This document shows positions 23,526 through 37,600 of a stretch of DNA of 64,000 nt, one piece after another. Source of the stretch: Channa striata (lineage: Eukaryota > Chordata > Actinopteri > Anabantiformes > Channidae); the NCBI GenBank assembly GCA_033026295.1, contig CM065176.1, forward strand, positions 3,915,705-3,979,704, in the 5' to 3' direction. Positions within the stretch are counted from its first letter, which is position 1; each line of letters opens with the position of its first letter. Made by a program: the position numbers and the translations under genes. The notes under the pieces were generated by a model. It saw only the letters and a list, made by a program, of their open reading frames with translations, was not told where the DNA came from and made no database searches.

Positions 23526-24613
23526 ATGAAAACCAAATTCATCAACGGGGTTTCTTCCTCTCCTTCCATGTCGCTGGGTCTGCTGGTGACCGAGAACGCA
23601 TTGCAGGTCCAGGCCGAAACCCAGGAGGACTGCAAGGAGCGGGCACGCCCCGACCAGCCTGACCAAGACACCCGGCGCAGAGCGTATCTATGGTGCAGAG
23701 AGTTCCTCCACGGAGCCTGGAAGAGTCTGGCTGAGGACGACTTTCGTATCACCATCATAAGGTAACGTTACAGTGTGTGAGCTTGTTTGAGTGAAGCAGG
23801 CCCCGTTAGATGGAGCTGTGATAATGACGCAGCTTTTAATACCGCCCCGTCCCAAGGAATACTGTAAATTTCTATAGGATTGAAAATGTAAATTTTCCTT
23901 AACGTTTAGAGTAAATAGTAAAATTTTACATACACACAGAAAATCATTTGAATTTAGAATTTTATTAAACAAGGAAAAGCATCTGAAAAAGCATGTGGGA
24001 ATCTACAGCAAAGTATTAGAGAAAGATAAAACAGGACTTCCTACATTTAATAATATAATCATGGTGACTGACTGACTGAACATCTGTCCTCCAGGGGTGG
24101 TCTGAGCAATAAACTCTTCCTGTGCAGCCTCCCTGACAGCGTGGACACTGTTGGGGATGAGCCGAGGAGCATCCTGCTGCGCCTCTATGGGGCCATCCTG
24201 CAGGTGGGAGCCAGATCTCTGAAAACAAACCAAACCAACAGTTATACACTGTTGTTTTACTGTTCCAACTGAGTTAGAAGTAAGCTAAGGTTTTCACAAC
24301 AATGTGTACTTATACTAGTTTCCATCAGTAGCATGCGTGGTGTTTAGTTATTAGGCTCTAATGATTTTAGTTAAGCTGCTTTTATTGTGGATTAGTTCTG
24401 CTGTACAGCACACACAAATACCTGTAGACATTTATGGAAATAATAATCTGTCTCACAATTAAAACTATAAGAATGTCTGTCTGTATCAGTGATGATGCAT
24501 TGAACTGGGTTTACTGCTTGACTAAATCACAGAAAACATTATAAACAAAACATATAGATGAAAATTTGTGATGTAACAGAGCCACCACCAGAGGTGGTTG
24601 ATGTGTGTGTGTG

Positions 24614-24646
<33 letters not shown>

Positions 24647-27600
24647 TTGTGCGTGCACATCTGCAGGTTATATGCTTATATTAGTGTATGTGCAGTTATG
24701 CCTTCGTGTGTATGTTTGTGTGTGTGCGTATGTGTGCGCGCGTGTTAGCCATTGTTGTACATGGTGATGTACCCCCATGGCTGTACATGCATGTGTTCTT
24801 TGCCGTAGGCTTCCCAAAGGAGCGTGCCTTGGGCACTCTTGTTCCCAGGTGAACCCACCCAAAAACACGGTACAGTATGAGATCTCTGAAATCTCAGCCT
24901 AATACAAAAACGTAACACACTTTATGCACAAGCCTGGCTGCCAACAGCCGGAAAATACATTATTGCGGAAAAAAGTGTCGAAACTCCTGTCCTGTCTGTC
25001 TCTTTTCCTCTCTAAATCCCTGCCTTGAGATTTTTATTTGTTAACAAGTCAACTGAAAGTTTTGAACTAGTAGACAATTCTGAACCTTTGCATCTTCCTC
25101 AGCTGAAAAAACTAATCTGCAGTAAGAAAAGTCATTAGCCTGTGTGCACTTTGGTGTGTTTTGGTTTCAAGGTGTGCACAAAAGAAACAGATAATATATT
25201 TTCTTGTAGCTCGGCAGTGATTGCAAACAACAAGACAAAGGCGTTTTACCTCCTAAGATGACGTGGCAGTTGGCCTAGGCGAGACAAGTTACTGCAGCGC
25301 AAAGTGAAATGGAACTGCTCTGGAGATATGAGACAAATCACTAAACAGTTTTCACGCCATAGGGAATTGATTTTACGTGCACACATTGAGTAACAAAGGG
25401 TCAAGAACTTACGCTTTATTGAAAACAACACATTCTAACTCTGCTGGCAGTTTTATGTGATTCATATTTCTGAATGCATCCACTGCAGCCCCAATTTAAC
25501 CTGCATTAAGTATTAACTAAAGTCTGTGTAATTGCCAGTTGCCGTATAAGCTGTTAGCATTTATTGCTAGGGATGTCTGAGAGAGCAAAAGCACTCTGTC
25601 CTTCACCAAGGTAACTACCAACTGCTCTGTTATGACAAAGCTGCCTCTCAGGAATTAGTGATGTCTAATCAAAGAGCTAATATGATTACCAAACTCAGAT
25701 GTCACTGTCAGAGTGCACAGGTACTAATGACTAAATAAACCCTAACCGCACTGGGAACTGAGTTTCTCAGCAATGAAGATATGTCAATAGCATGTTGGAA
25801 CTGACGAGATCGAATCATCTCTTTCTCGCTGTTGCGTTAAGTAGGTAGTCAAGGGGACACAGCGATTAGCGTCCAAAAGACTTGGTGTGTCTTTGAACTC
25901 ATACTGTACTGTCTGCACTGAAGGCATGGCTAGGTTTTGATGTGGATCGTTTACAGCTTCACATGTATTCATGGCTAGTTCTTTCCTTTTTCTTTTGTCT
26001 ATAGATGTCCTGCAATAAAGGAGATTCCCAACCGTTGAACAAAGACAATCACTTCCAAGTAAGTCACTTATGATGTTTCAACCATTCACCACAACATTTA
26101 CCATGTCATAGGCTTCCCACCATTTCCCGAAAAAATTATTTTGCTTCTCTTGCACTTTGATCTCCCTGGGTCTTCTGATCTCCTGAGGGAGCAGTTATGT
26201 CAGAGAAATCATAGAGCAGGCTGAACCTTTTTAACCTAATGGGTTTTTGAACTTGAGTTCAGAATTGATTGAAACTCCGTCTTCTCTTAGTAAACTCTGG
26301 CAAAGCAGATTGGGGTCATTCCACACTAATGGATTTTAAATTTATTTGGGACATTGTATACATTAAACAAACCTTATAAGGGATTCATTGTATTAAAACA
26401 AGCTTCTTTGGCATAAATTTAAATTTCAGTTTATTACTTGAAAATGTCAGATATGATCAGATACATTTTTGTCTGAATCTTGAGCAGCACTACTGCAGTA
26501 TATTCAGACCCACTGGTGGTAATCCAAAGCACTGACAAGCCACTCACGTGGAAATTACCCATGGCACTCTAAACATCATGTGATCACAACCCTTGACCCT
26601 CACTATGACACTGAGTCACAATCTCTTGAGATGCCTTAGAGGTGAGATCAACAGCCAGTTTACTGATGTTGTCACTCTGGCAACTTGATCATCCAATGAA
26701 GGCTGCTTAGATAAAAAGGAATTCTTCCTTCAGCTAGCAGTGAGGCTAATGGAGAACTGACCCGCTGTCAGTGTCTGAGGATAACATCCCCTTGGTTCAC
26801 TAACTGTGCTGTCTGGTCAACTTAAATCCTATTTGGATTACATAGGATGAGACCGTATTAAGCCGTGTTTGTATACCTCACACATCACAGCAACACAACA
26901 GCACACGTCAAACATAACAGATATAACTGAAGAATACAGTGTTGAACAGTACATAAATATGCTGTAACATCTCAAATCAATATTGTCCTTGATCAACACT
27001 TCAGAAATATACCTGCTGTTTTTAATTGATATGAGGATTATGTACTTTTTAACAACAGAGTCATCATTCTGTAAAGAATGGCAATAAAGAATTTAAAATG
27101 CCAATTTCCATTTTTGAGCATTTACGAAATCTAATAACGTGGTGACTGACATACTTGATATACTTCTTCTTTGCTGTAAAGTGTGCTGGTAAGCCAGCCA
27201 AAGGGGGAAAATCACAAAGTTATTTCTGTAGACACTGTAAGTAAGTATTTATATAGAACTTTCACAGAGAAGACCTCACAAAGTGCTTCACATCATTGGA
27301 CATAAAATAACTCCATGACCACAGCGGCATAGTTAAATGAGTAAATTATAAATATCCTAACAATGTCAACAAGACCCTGTACAGGTCACTATGTTTTAAG
27401 AACTAAATTTAAGCCAATTTTAACATATATATATCTTTATGTTTGGCCTAGTAAATTGTTATTAGATTTTGTAACACAAATGTATATAGCAGTGTGAAAC
27501 TAATACAGTACCAACTCAATTTTTCATTGTTCATGTATATTGTTCATGATGAAATTTCAAAATATGTTGTAAGGAAGGACCAATCTGCATCAGTGAGCGT

Positions 27601-30600
27601 TCTATTGCAGTTTATTTATTTAAATCCTTATCACTGTCCTTTGATATGGGTTCACAGACAAAGACGGATGATTCACTTGTTCCCATAAGTTCAAATGGAT
27701 TCGATAAGCCTGTTCTTAGTATGTACAGTATCCCTTTACTGGCTTATTGACACACATAGGAGAAGAGATAAGTATTTAGGTTAAAGCATCAGCTGGTGGC
27801 AACTCCTAATGCACATGCATTATTCAACCATCTTAGAGTTTTATCACTCAAATTTCCCCCTCAAATTAAAGTAAGAATGAATTATTTAAATACTGAGAAA
27901 TTAAGCACTGAGAAAAAAACAATCATGTAGCCACACATGTATATGTGGTTAAAAAGAGATTTAAGTAAAAAAAATAGTGAGATCTCTGACTAACAAAGGA
28001 TATTTAGTTATACTAGGTGCTTGTTAGGAATGTTGAAGTTCCGAGCCGTAGATGGTTTACAGAAACCTGATACTGGAAACAAAGATTATTCCCAGAACAG
28101 TCACATATCAGTCCCTCTACGATTTGACAGACCTTTTTATGACTGTTTTACCTTAAATCCTTGATTTCACGAAAGCTTTTTTTTCTAAAAAACTTGTGAT
28201 GCATGTTGAGCGATTCATATTATGTTTTGCAAATTTGCACAAAATTCACAGGGGATTAGTTTAACTAATTTTTGTGGTCAAAAATTTGAAAGCCTGGAAG
28301 GACTGAGAATTTCTCACATTTGCCCATTAACTTAATGTTGTGATGATGTCAGGCAAAATTAAAACCTTAAAATAAAATAATAAAATAAAAATAAAATAAA
28401 AAATTGAAATGGTCAATCTTGTAAATTTAATATCATTGGAAAAATGGTAATTTTTCAGAGGCATTAACTGTTAAAACACCAGCTGTTAGTGTTTGCACAG
28501 CCCTGATGCCCATGCCAAAGAATGTTGGTGCATGTTATCTCTTTAGGAGATAGCATGCACAAAGTGAATTTCTGACTTGATGCTGTGATCTGAATGTCAT
28601 CTTAACTTAAAAAAAAAACTATATAGATTAGGGCAGATCAACTGAAGCTTTCTGAAATTCATATGGATTCTGGATGCCAAAATGATGTGTTTACAATTTG
28701 ACTGTATCATTTTCCTCAAAGGATTCACTTTAGTGATACATCCTGTAACCTGACTGTGCAATAGTTTGAGACCTAGCTGGGCTTTAGACATGGGGCTTTA
28801 CTGGATTAAGCTGACTTTATCCAGTAAAATCTAAATAATCTAAATGCTAATATTAGATTGACCAAATAAATTAAGCTTTTTGTCAATTATGTCAAATGAA
28901 ATATGAGATTCAGAGCAGATCAAATGAAGGCACAATTTTTTTTATCTGAAGCTCAAAACTATTAGTTGATTTGTTTATTACATCCTTGCAGAAACAATTC
29001 AGGACTAATCTTTGACTCTTTGCAAAAGTGCTATTTGATGGCAGCAGGAGTTGTTCAAGGTTAATTAAAATATTTTGCAAATTTGACGAAGTCTTTCTGA
29101 GGAAAAACATCTTTAAAAACTAAAAGCATGCCCAGGTGCCATCAATAGCATAATTGTTACTGAACAGAAATCTCTAAAATATACTGTCATTCACCATTTT
29201 CTTGTGAGAAAATTCTTACCGACTGCTGTGACCACAGAGATATCAGTATCTCACAAAGTAGGGGTGAAGTTTTGAGCATTGGAGTTCCACGGTTTTGTTT
29301 TGAGAAATATCCTTGCAGCATGGTTCAACATAATGTGTAACATCCTGGAGGCCACAAAGTGGACAGTATTATTTTCTTCGAACTGGTTTCCTGCTGGATG
29401 TCAGTATGAAACACATTCCATGGCTTTTGGCCAAAGACTTCAGCACTCACAGCACAATTTATCTGAAAGTTTCCCACTAAAGAGGTTTATTATATGCTGC
29501 TCTTTACTTCAGCTTCTTCCCAATATCTTCATTAGGTCCAGACATATTTTACTCATCAGTTTTATTTTAGCTAAAAGTCTTTGAATCTTCTTAATCTGAT
29601 GAACCTACTGTATTTGTGTCAATTTTAATCTGTTTTTACCAAGCCAATCATCATCCGTCTGCAAACACTGGGCCAACAACGCTCGTGTCTCGCCCTAGGT
29701 TTTGCGATCCTATCTGTATATATGTGGTACTAGATCTACTCCTTTCCCATTCTTTAATGCAAGCCAGAATGTATGTGCTACTTGGACATCCACTGTTGTC
29801 TGTTATCAGCTGTAGTGTTCAAATGCCCCTTGTTGCCCCCATACGGAAGGCAAAGTGAGGTGACCCAAGTCTTGTCTTGTTCTTTGAAGTGGCCAGCTTT
29901 CCCCGTCTTCTACTAATGACCTATCTGGTGAGAAAGAGTGTAGCAGAATGAAGTCCACTGGAAGCCAGCCAATCCCTTTAGTAATTCAAGGTCCAGGACA
30001 TGTGTTGAAAGCAGGTTTCCCCATCAACCTTGAATCCCTGTTGAGCTCTACACTAGATGTGTTGGTGTCTGAATTTTGTGTGTCTCTAAGATAAAGGGCA
30101 AAAGACAAGGTTGTCTTTGTGCTTTATCAATGTCAACAGTGACTGGTACACTGACTGGGCCAACTTTACTGGAGGATTTAAACAACCTTTTGTGTTCTCC
30201 TCACTGCTCTGGCAGACGTCAAATTCCTCCATCCATCTCCTCCTTATTTGCACCTAAGCCCCCTTCAAAATCACATTCAACCTGCTAAAACTTTAGCATT
30301 TTCACATCAGACCCAAAGTAGTTTTTTGTTGTGCTCGCAATCTGCGTACCTGGAAACTTCAGTAATGTATGTGATTGTCCTACACTGTTCAAATATAAAG
30401 ACAGAACATTAACATTACATAGCTTGCACAATTGAATAGTTTATACATCTGCATACATTATTTATAAACACAAAGCAAAAATATACATTTCTATGCACAA
30501 ATAAATGAAATGAGCTAAGCCACCTTAGATATACCATTCCATCCACATGATGGTATAGTGCTACAATGCAAAAGATGTTTTCCTGTCACAACATGTTTAC

Positions 30601-31567
30601 AGATATGTTTCCATATGTTCAGTAAATATGTAATTTTACAAATATGTTATTTAAAAAACTGTGGTACTGTACAACTATAGATGTTTCTAAATAAGCAGCA
30701 AGTGGAATTAGAATCAGTATTTTCTACAGTTCCTCAGCATGTTAAGAAAAACCCTGCTGGTTAACAAGAACAAAGCTTCCTTCTTGCTGCTCGATTCAGC
30801 CTCATTCTCACATTTTCAGACTGTGTGACCAGAAAACATTCTTTGTCTGATTTCTTATTCTGTACGTGTTGCTTTTTGCAACACTGATGGGTAGCACTGG
30901 TGGAATGCACTGCTCCCATTTTTTGAAGCTTGTCACCATGTGTTTTTTTAGGGAGCGGAGGCTATGGTACTGGAAAGTGTGATGTTTGCCATCTTGGCAG
31001 AGAGGGAGTTGGGCCCTAAACTCTACGGCATCTTCCCTCAGGGCCGACTGGAGCAGTATGTGCCGGTGAGTCGCCATTTGTATTTTCTTAGCTGTTTTGT
31101 TGACTTAGGTGTATGATCAGGTAGGATTTCGTAACACCGGGAAACTACACATAGCCAGGTCATATTTACCCATCTAGTAACTATGGGTGCAATGCTTTAA
31201 AGCAGATCTGATATTGATATTAATGGCCTTAGTTTATTTAGTTTAGATAGAATTTTAGTTAAACATTTTTCAAGGCATTTTTCGTGTTCACTCATACTAA
31301 CGATATCCTATTCATAGAGCTGTAAACTGGACACCTGTGACTTAAGCGAGCCCAGTATCTCAGCAGAAATTGCAGAAAAAATGGCCACTTTTCATGGAAT
31401 GAGGATGCCTTTTAACAAGGAACCCAAATGGCTGTTTGGAACCATGGAAAAGTGAGTAATTTAGCTCTTGTCCTGACCTGTCCTGCTGTATATTCATATC
31501 TACACTTACGTTTACATTTAGTCATTTGGCAGAAGCTTTTATCCAAAGCGACTTACAGATCAATTTG

Positions 31568-31647
<80 letters not shown>

Positions 31648-34600
31648 GGACACTTTAGCACGCAGCGGGGAGTGACCAGGGATCGAGCTACGTGTCTATT
31701 CAACATGATTTATTGTGCAAATTTTAAAAACCTCCTTAGTCAATGCCCAACTTTTTCAGTCCAAGATAACACATTGCACCAGCGATTACTTATTGATGAG
31801 TGTGAGGTGGCAGTTGGCTTATCATGGTGTACTTCCGTTTTCATGTTGGGTGTGGCTTTCCAGATTACATATTACAAACATTGGTCAATTCTAGATGCAA
31901 CTGATTTAGCACATTTTCATGTCAGAAATGATTCTTGTATCTACAGTATGTATCTATACTATAATTGCAAAGAAATAAATTGTTACTTTTACTATTAGCA
32001 TCTTAGAAAAGCTTCATAAATGAAGATTGTTAATTACAATTCGTACATCCCTAATTTAGAAAGATGTAGCTTTGTCAAGAGCATTTTGAAATCAAATGCA
32101 AACAACAACTTTCAGAGAGAGAATTATATTAAGAGATGGATGTAAACTGTGGGTATAAAAAAAATTCCAGTTCCTGAATATGGTATACAGTCACGTTTAG
32201 AGCCAGGCATTTTTAATGTCAGTTCTGAGGTTTTGGTGGTTAAAGAATTGGCCTACTTAGCATTTTATTTGTTTAGTAGTAGTTTTTATAAAATGAAACC
32301 TGCAGTGTATGAAAAGTAAGTGAAAATGTTAAGTACTTGTGCAATGTTTGTTTAAAAAACACACCCATAATCAAATATGGATACATTTTCTCTCTTTGTT
32401 TTTCTGTGGAGTATTCGATTTGTTTAGTTTTCTACAGGTGCCTTTGGCTTTGTATAGTTTGTTTGAGAAATTATGCAATGTGGAAAAATTAAAAATGTTA
32501 TTAGATTTTTTCTTTTGGTTGTTAGTCTTACAACTTCTTATAATGCAATGTGACATCACTGCAGCAAACATAGCTCAACTAGGCAAATATCCAAGTGTTT
32601 TTTTCAAAAAGTGTATTTATTCTAATCAAAAACTTGTCAATGAACCACTTGACATTAACAGTGGAATTCACTGTGCAAAAAAGTGGCATTATTTTTTTTC
32701 ATTTATCAATTTAATTCAATTCAACTTTATTTATATAGCATCAATTCACAACAAAGTCATCTCAAGGCACTTTACATAATAAAGTCAAGACTATACACAC
32801 ATTTACAGGAAATCAAACAAATCCCCCAGGAGTCAGCCTGGACTGGGAGCTGGTTCCACAGGAGTGGGGCTTGATGGCTCAAGGCTCTGCCTCCCATTCT
32901 TCATTTGGAAATTCTGGGAACCACAAGAAGGCCTACCTTCTGAGACCGAAGTAGTCTATTAGGATGATATGGCCCATAGAGATCTATTAGGTAGGATGGA
33001 GTTTGAACGTTTAGAGTTTTATAGGTAAGAATAAGGGTTGAAAAAACTTATTCTACATTTAATGGGAAGCCAATCGAGAGAAGCTAATGAAGGTGAAATA
33101 TGATCTCTCTTACAATACCAGTCAGTAATCTTTCTGCAGCATTTTGGATTAATTTAAGACTTTTAAGGGAGGTACTGGGTCATCCTGAAACTAGTAACAT
33201 AGAAGTAAGAAATGCATGGACCAGTTATTTGGCATCACTTTAAGACAGGATGCTCCTAATTTAAGTAATGTTCTGTAGGTGGAAAAGGATGTTCTAAAGA
33301 TTTGTTTTATATGTGAGGTAAATGACAAATCCTGCTCAAAAAGGGCTCCAAGATTCCTTGCAGTAGTACTGGGAGCCAGAGTTATGTGAACTCTGGGGGT
33401 GGCTGTACCTCACTGTCTAAGGCAGTCGTCCACGGACCACGAGGTCCCTCGATCCCTGGTGCCTCCCCCCAAAGTTTACTTTGGCATGAAGCTGAACCCG
33501 AAGTTGCTCCTGGTGGGCCAGATCCACACCCTGTGTGGCACCCACCGGTGTGCACCCTTTATCCAAAGCACCAAAGTGGATAAAAGCGGCTGCCAAATGT
33601 CTAATTGTAAACTAAAGTAACGATATGATTGAACAATATGTTTCTGAGATTTTTAGGTCCAAACACAATAACAGTGTTATCTGGGTTTAGAAGAAGGAAA
33701 ATATAGGACCTTCATGTCTTTTAAGCTTTCTTGTAGTTTGATCAATTGATGTTTTTCATCTAGTTTCATGTCTAAAGGAGACATATATAGAGTAAAAAGT
33801 AAAAATATTCCTTACACAGATTCTTGTGGAACAAGTTGAAGTTAGCTCAGCGAGATCTATGGGTAAAAAAACTGTCTAAATGGAATTGGAGCCTTATTGG
33901 TGATTCTAATTCTATTGTATTTGTGGGGGACCATGTGGTGAATTTTTTTCTCTAACAACCAAAATTTTTTTCGTAAAGAAAGTCCTGAAGTCATTGCTGC
34001 TTAGAATTAGGGTAATACAAGGCTCAGTTGAACTATGGCTTTTAGTCAGCCTGGTTACAGTGCTGAAAGGAAATTTAGGCTAATTTGTACATTATTAAAC
34101 TCTTTTTCCAGTCTCAGTGTGATTCTTGTAAATGAGTGGATCACCATTTCCTTTCTAGCTTTCGTGACACTTGCTTTAAATTGCGAGTTTGCGAGCTATA
34201 CCATGGAAATCGCCTTTTCCAATTTACTGCCTTCTGTTTTAGGGGGTCAACAGTACCGTGTATTGAATGTAGTTGCTGCATAATAATCACTCAGGTAATC
34301 AACTTGTACAGGATTGCAGTTAATGAGGCTACTCTCAGTTGTATTAGCTTCTAATGTGTTTGTATGCTTCTAATTTGAATAGGTCTTTTTCTTGTAAATT
34401 AAACTTGGTATTAAGAATTCTATGCGTATTGATTTTAATCTTGTTGTTCCACATTGATCTCTTCCACTGATCAATGTTGACTGAACAGTATTAAAAAATA
34501 AATACTGTCCACAGTCCACAGGAGATGGACACGTTCAAAAAGAATGTTTTTGACACTTTAAAAAAATAATTTCAAGAGATTATGGTATTATACTAGTTAC

Positions 34601-37600
34601 AAATAATTATTGTTTAAACACACTTGAAACTAAAAATAAAATAATACTTCAAAAAGCAGATGTAGGTTTTTATAACAAATAACTCACTTCACTGTAAAGA
34701 CATATGCACTAATCCTCTGCTTTGCTTAGGCTATCTGACTGTGTGGTAAACAAATTTGCCTGCAAACCTGTAAATGATAAAACATAGCGTAACAGTAATA
34801 CATGAAGACAAATCAGCAAACTAAACCTGTATTTATCACACTTCAGTTCTTATGCAATTTTTTTTCAGTTTTTCTCCTTTTCTTATATTCAATAAGTCTT
34901 AGGACAGAGTTTTTTGTTAGAAATAGAACTGTTATTTTTCGTTCACAAACTTAAAAAAAATTATATGATGTAACATTATTAGTCTAAATTTCTGTATTGT
35001 GATGTGGATAACATGTGTCGTGATGTGTTTTAAACCACATGATCACTGATGCATCTGAAAATCACTTTCCAAGATATGAGTGATGATGTCACCACACAGT
35101 TTCTGATTCATTTGTTTTTAAAAAGGCATCACTTTTTTGGTTGTAATCAAATGAACAGTTTACTCTTACAATCAGTAATTCACAAATTACACTAATAAAT
35201 ATGATTCAGATTTAACTGTGTGCCACATTTATTCATCAGATAAAAGAAAAAAAACTCTTTATTTGTGTGTAACCAGGTATTTGAGCCAAGTCATGAGGCT
35301 GAACTTCACCAGAGACTCCCACACACATCACTTTAACCGCCTGCTCAGCCTCAACCTGCCACAGGAGATGGACACCCTCAAGTATGTTCTTGCACATACA
35401 CAAATGACTCATGCACAAAAATGTTTCTTGAAGTCAAGCAAGAATGTAGAGAATAGACCTAAATAAACTCCCAGATTATCCAGTAATTATAATACCTTTT
35501 CAAATATTATGCTTTTATGGTTTTCTTTGGGTCTAGGAATAACTGCTCTGAGACTACAAATGTTTTCCAGTTAAGAGAAAAATATTTAACGTCCTTGTTG
35601 ACATTGAGAATATTGTAGGGTAGAATGATTGCAGTTGGTGTGAACCTTGCTGAAAAATAATTCTTTGATTTATAACATTTGTCCTTGTTCAGGTCTCTGC
35701 TGGAGTCGACCCACTCTCCTGTAGTTTTCTGCCACAATGACTGCCAAGAGGGTAAAATATACACAAGACCCTATGCTGTTTTACATTTCTTTTTTATGGA
35801 CAATTTTTGTGTGTGTTAATGTGAATGTGTGTGTGTTGGTTTCAGGGAACATCCTGATGCTGAAAGGCTGTCAGACTTCAGACAAGAAGCTGATGCTCAT
35901 TGACTTTGAGTACAGCAGCTACAATTACAGGTAAGTAAGCAAATACTTCATTCTTTTTTATGTATCTATGTCTATTAGATTTATTGCTCTCTCCACACAA
36001 CAAAAATAGTTGCTCAAAAAGTGCATTAGTTGTGTGCAGTAGTAACCCCTGTTCAGTGCATGCTGAACTTCCAGTTTAACTGGGAAGCTGGGATCTCTGA
36101 GTTGTCTCTTGTTATTGTCAGACTTTGATTGATTTGGTACTTCTTACCTTCCAAAATAACTCTGCACTGCTCAGACAGCTGGAAGGAAGCAGAATGTGGA
36201 GGGGGGAGGGTAGGCTGTTGAGTGAAATTAAGTAACCAGGGAAACGAAAAGAAAAAGAATGTCGCTCTATCTGTGTTCCATCGGGGTTTCCTTCTGGCAT
36301 AATAACTCACGGCCACCGCCCCCTGTTGAAATATTCATTGCATCTGTTATATAACCAGAATTTGGCAGACGGAGGGAGACGCATAGAATTGAGGCAAATG
36401 AAAGACCTTAATCACGCCTTCCACTGTTACTCTGAGTTTTAGTACAGTCATGCGTAAATGACGGAGAGAGACAAGAATAGAGCAGTGTTATCGTACATCT
36501 GAATGAGCGATTTTTCCACACCTTTTTTTGTGCCTGAAGTGTGTGAAATCTTGAGTGCATCATTTCTGAGAACAAGTAAAACCACACTGACTGTGGCTCA
36601 CAGTGGAATAAAGACAAAGGTCTCCTTTCTGCTTTCTTACTCATTACTCCTGCAGCTCTCCTCTGCATGACCCCTTTAAGTCTGCTCATATGCTGCACAG
36701 TAAACATGTGACCATCTGTACATAATGACTCATCGCACCAAACACCAAACGTGGGATAACATGTGCCGACATGTACCATGTTTACAGGACGTATAATTCA
36801 ATTCAAAGAAATGCCAAATAAATGCACATATTGTTTGTTTTGTTTTGTTGCTCTAAGTGCAAACGGGGGTGAGTCCAGTTCACAGTTAGTCAGTGAACTA
36901 GGAGGTTTTGTGTTGGTAAACGGCTTCTCAGGCAGTGATAGCACTTCAACATAGACATTTAATTTAGTAATTACTTACTCTATAAATGACTTTTTTATTA
37001 ATAAGATCAGCTCTTACCGTGATTAATTTCTGGTAATTGAAAAGTTTACACATATCCATTCATATCTTACAAAACAGAAGTGACAACTAAAGCCACATGG
37101 CTGTATAATTTCCTTCACTTGTTTGTCATCGGTTGGAAAAGGGTGAACCAGAATCAGCTGTGTTTATGTACATTTAATCCCTTTATCCCACAGGGCTTTG
37201 GTGTGGTAGGCTGCAGTAAAAACAAAGCCTTAGGCCTAGTTTGGATAAGTAGTGAGTGAACCCCTTGTAGCAAAGTCTCATGTTCTCCTGAACAAACAAA
37301 ATCAAGAAAGGTGAAAAGTTTACTATGACAGTTAATGTCAAGCACTTATTTATCCTCATTTTTGTGTTGTCTCTCTTTTTTTCTCTGCCTATTAACCTCA
37401 CAGGGGATTTGATATTGGCAACCATTTCTGTGAATGGATGTATGACTACAACTGTGATGAATTTCCTTACTTTAAAGTCAGTTCTCACGCATACCCTTCA
37501 AAGTTCCAGCAGGTGTGTATATAATATGATACATATTTTGTTGATTGTCTTATTGATGGACTGCTAACAGAGGTACTTTTATCACGTCGCAGCTCCACTT

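Noticed and set aside
32339..32779. 146-codon plus-strand open frame
   Set aside because: AT-rich, Phe/Leu/Asn-rich with no domain; it runs into the LINE 3' end and lies in chka intron 5.
36408..36779. 123-codon minus-strand frame in chka intron 8
   Set aside because: No similarity to known proteins and no splice-site or poly(A) context.
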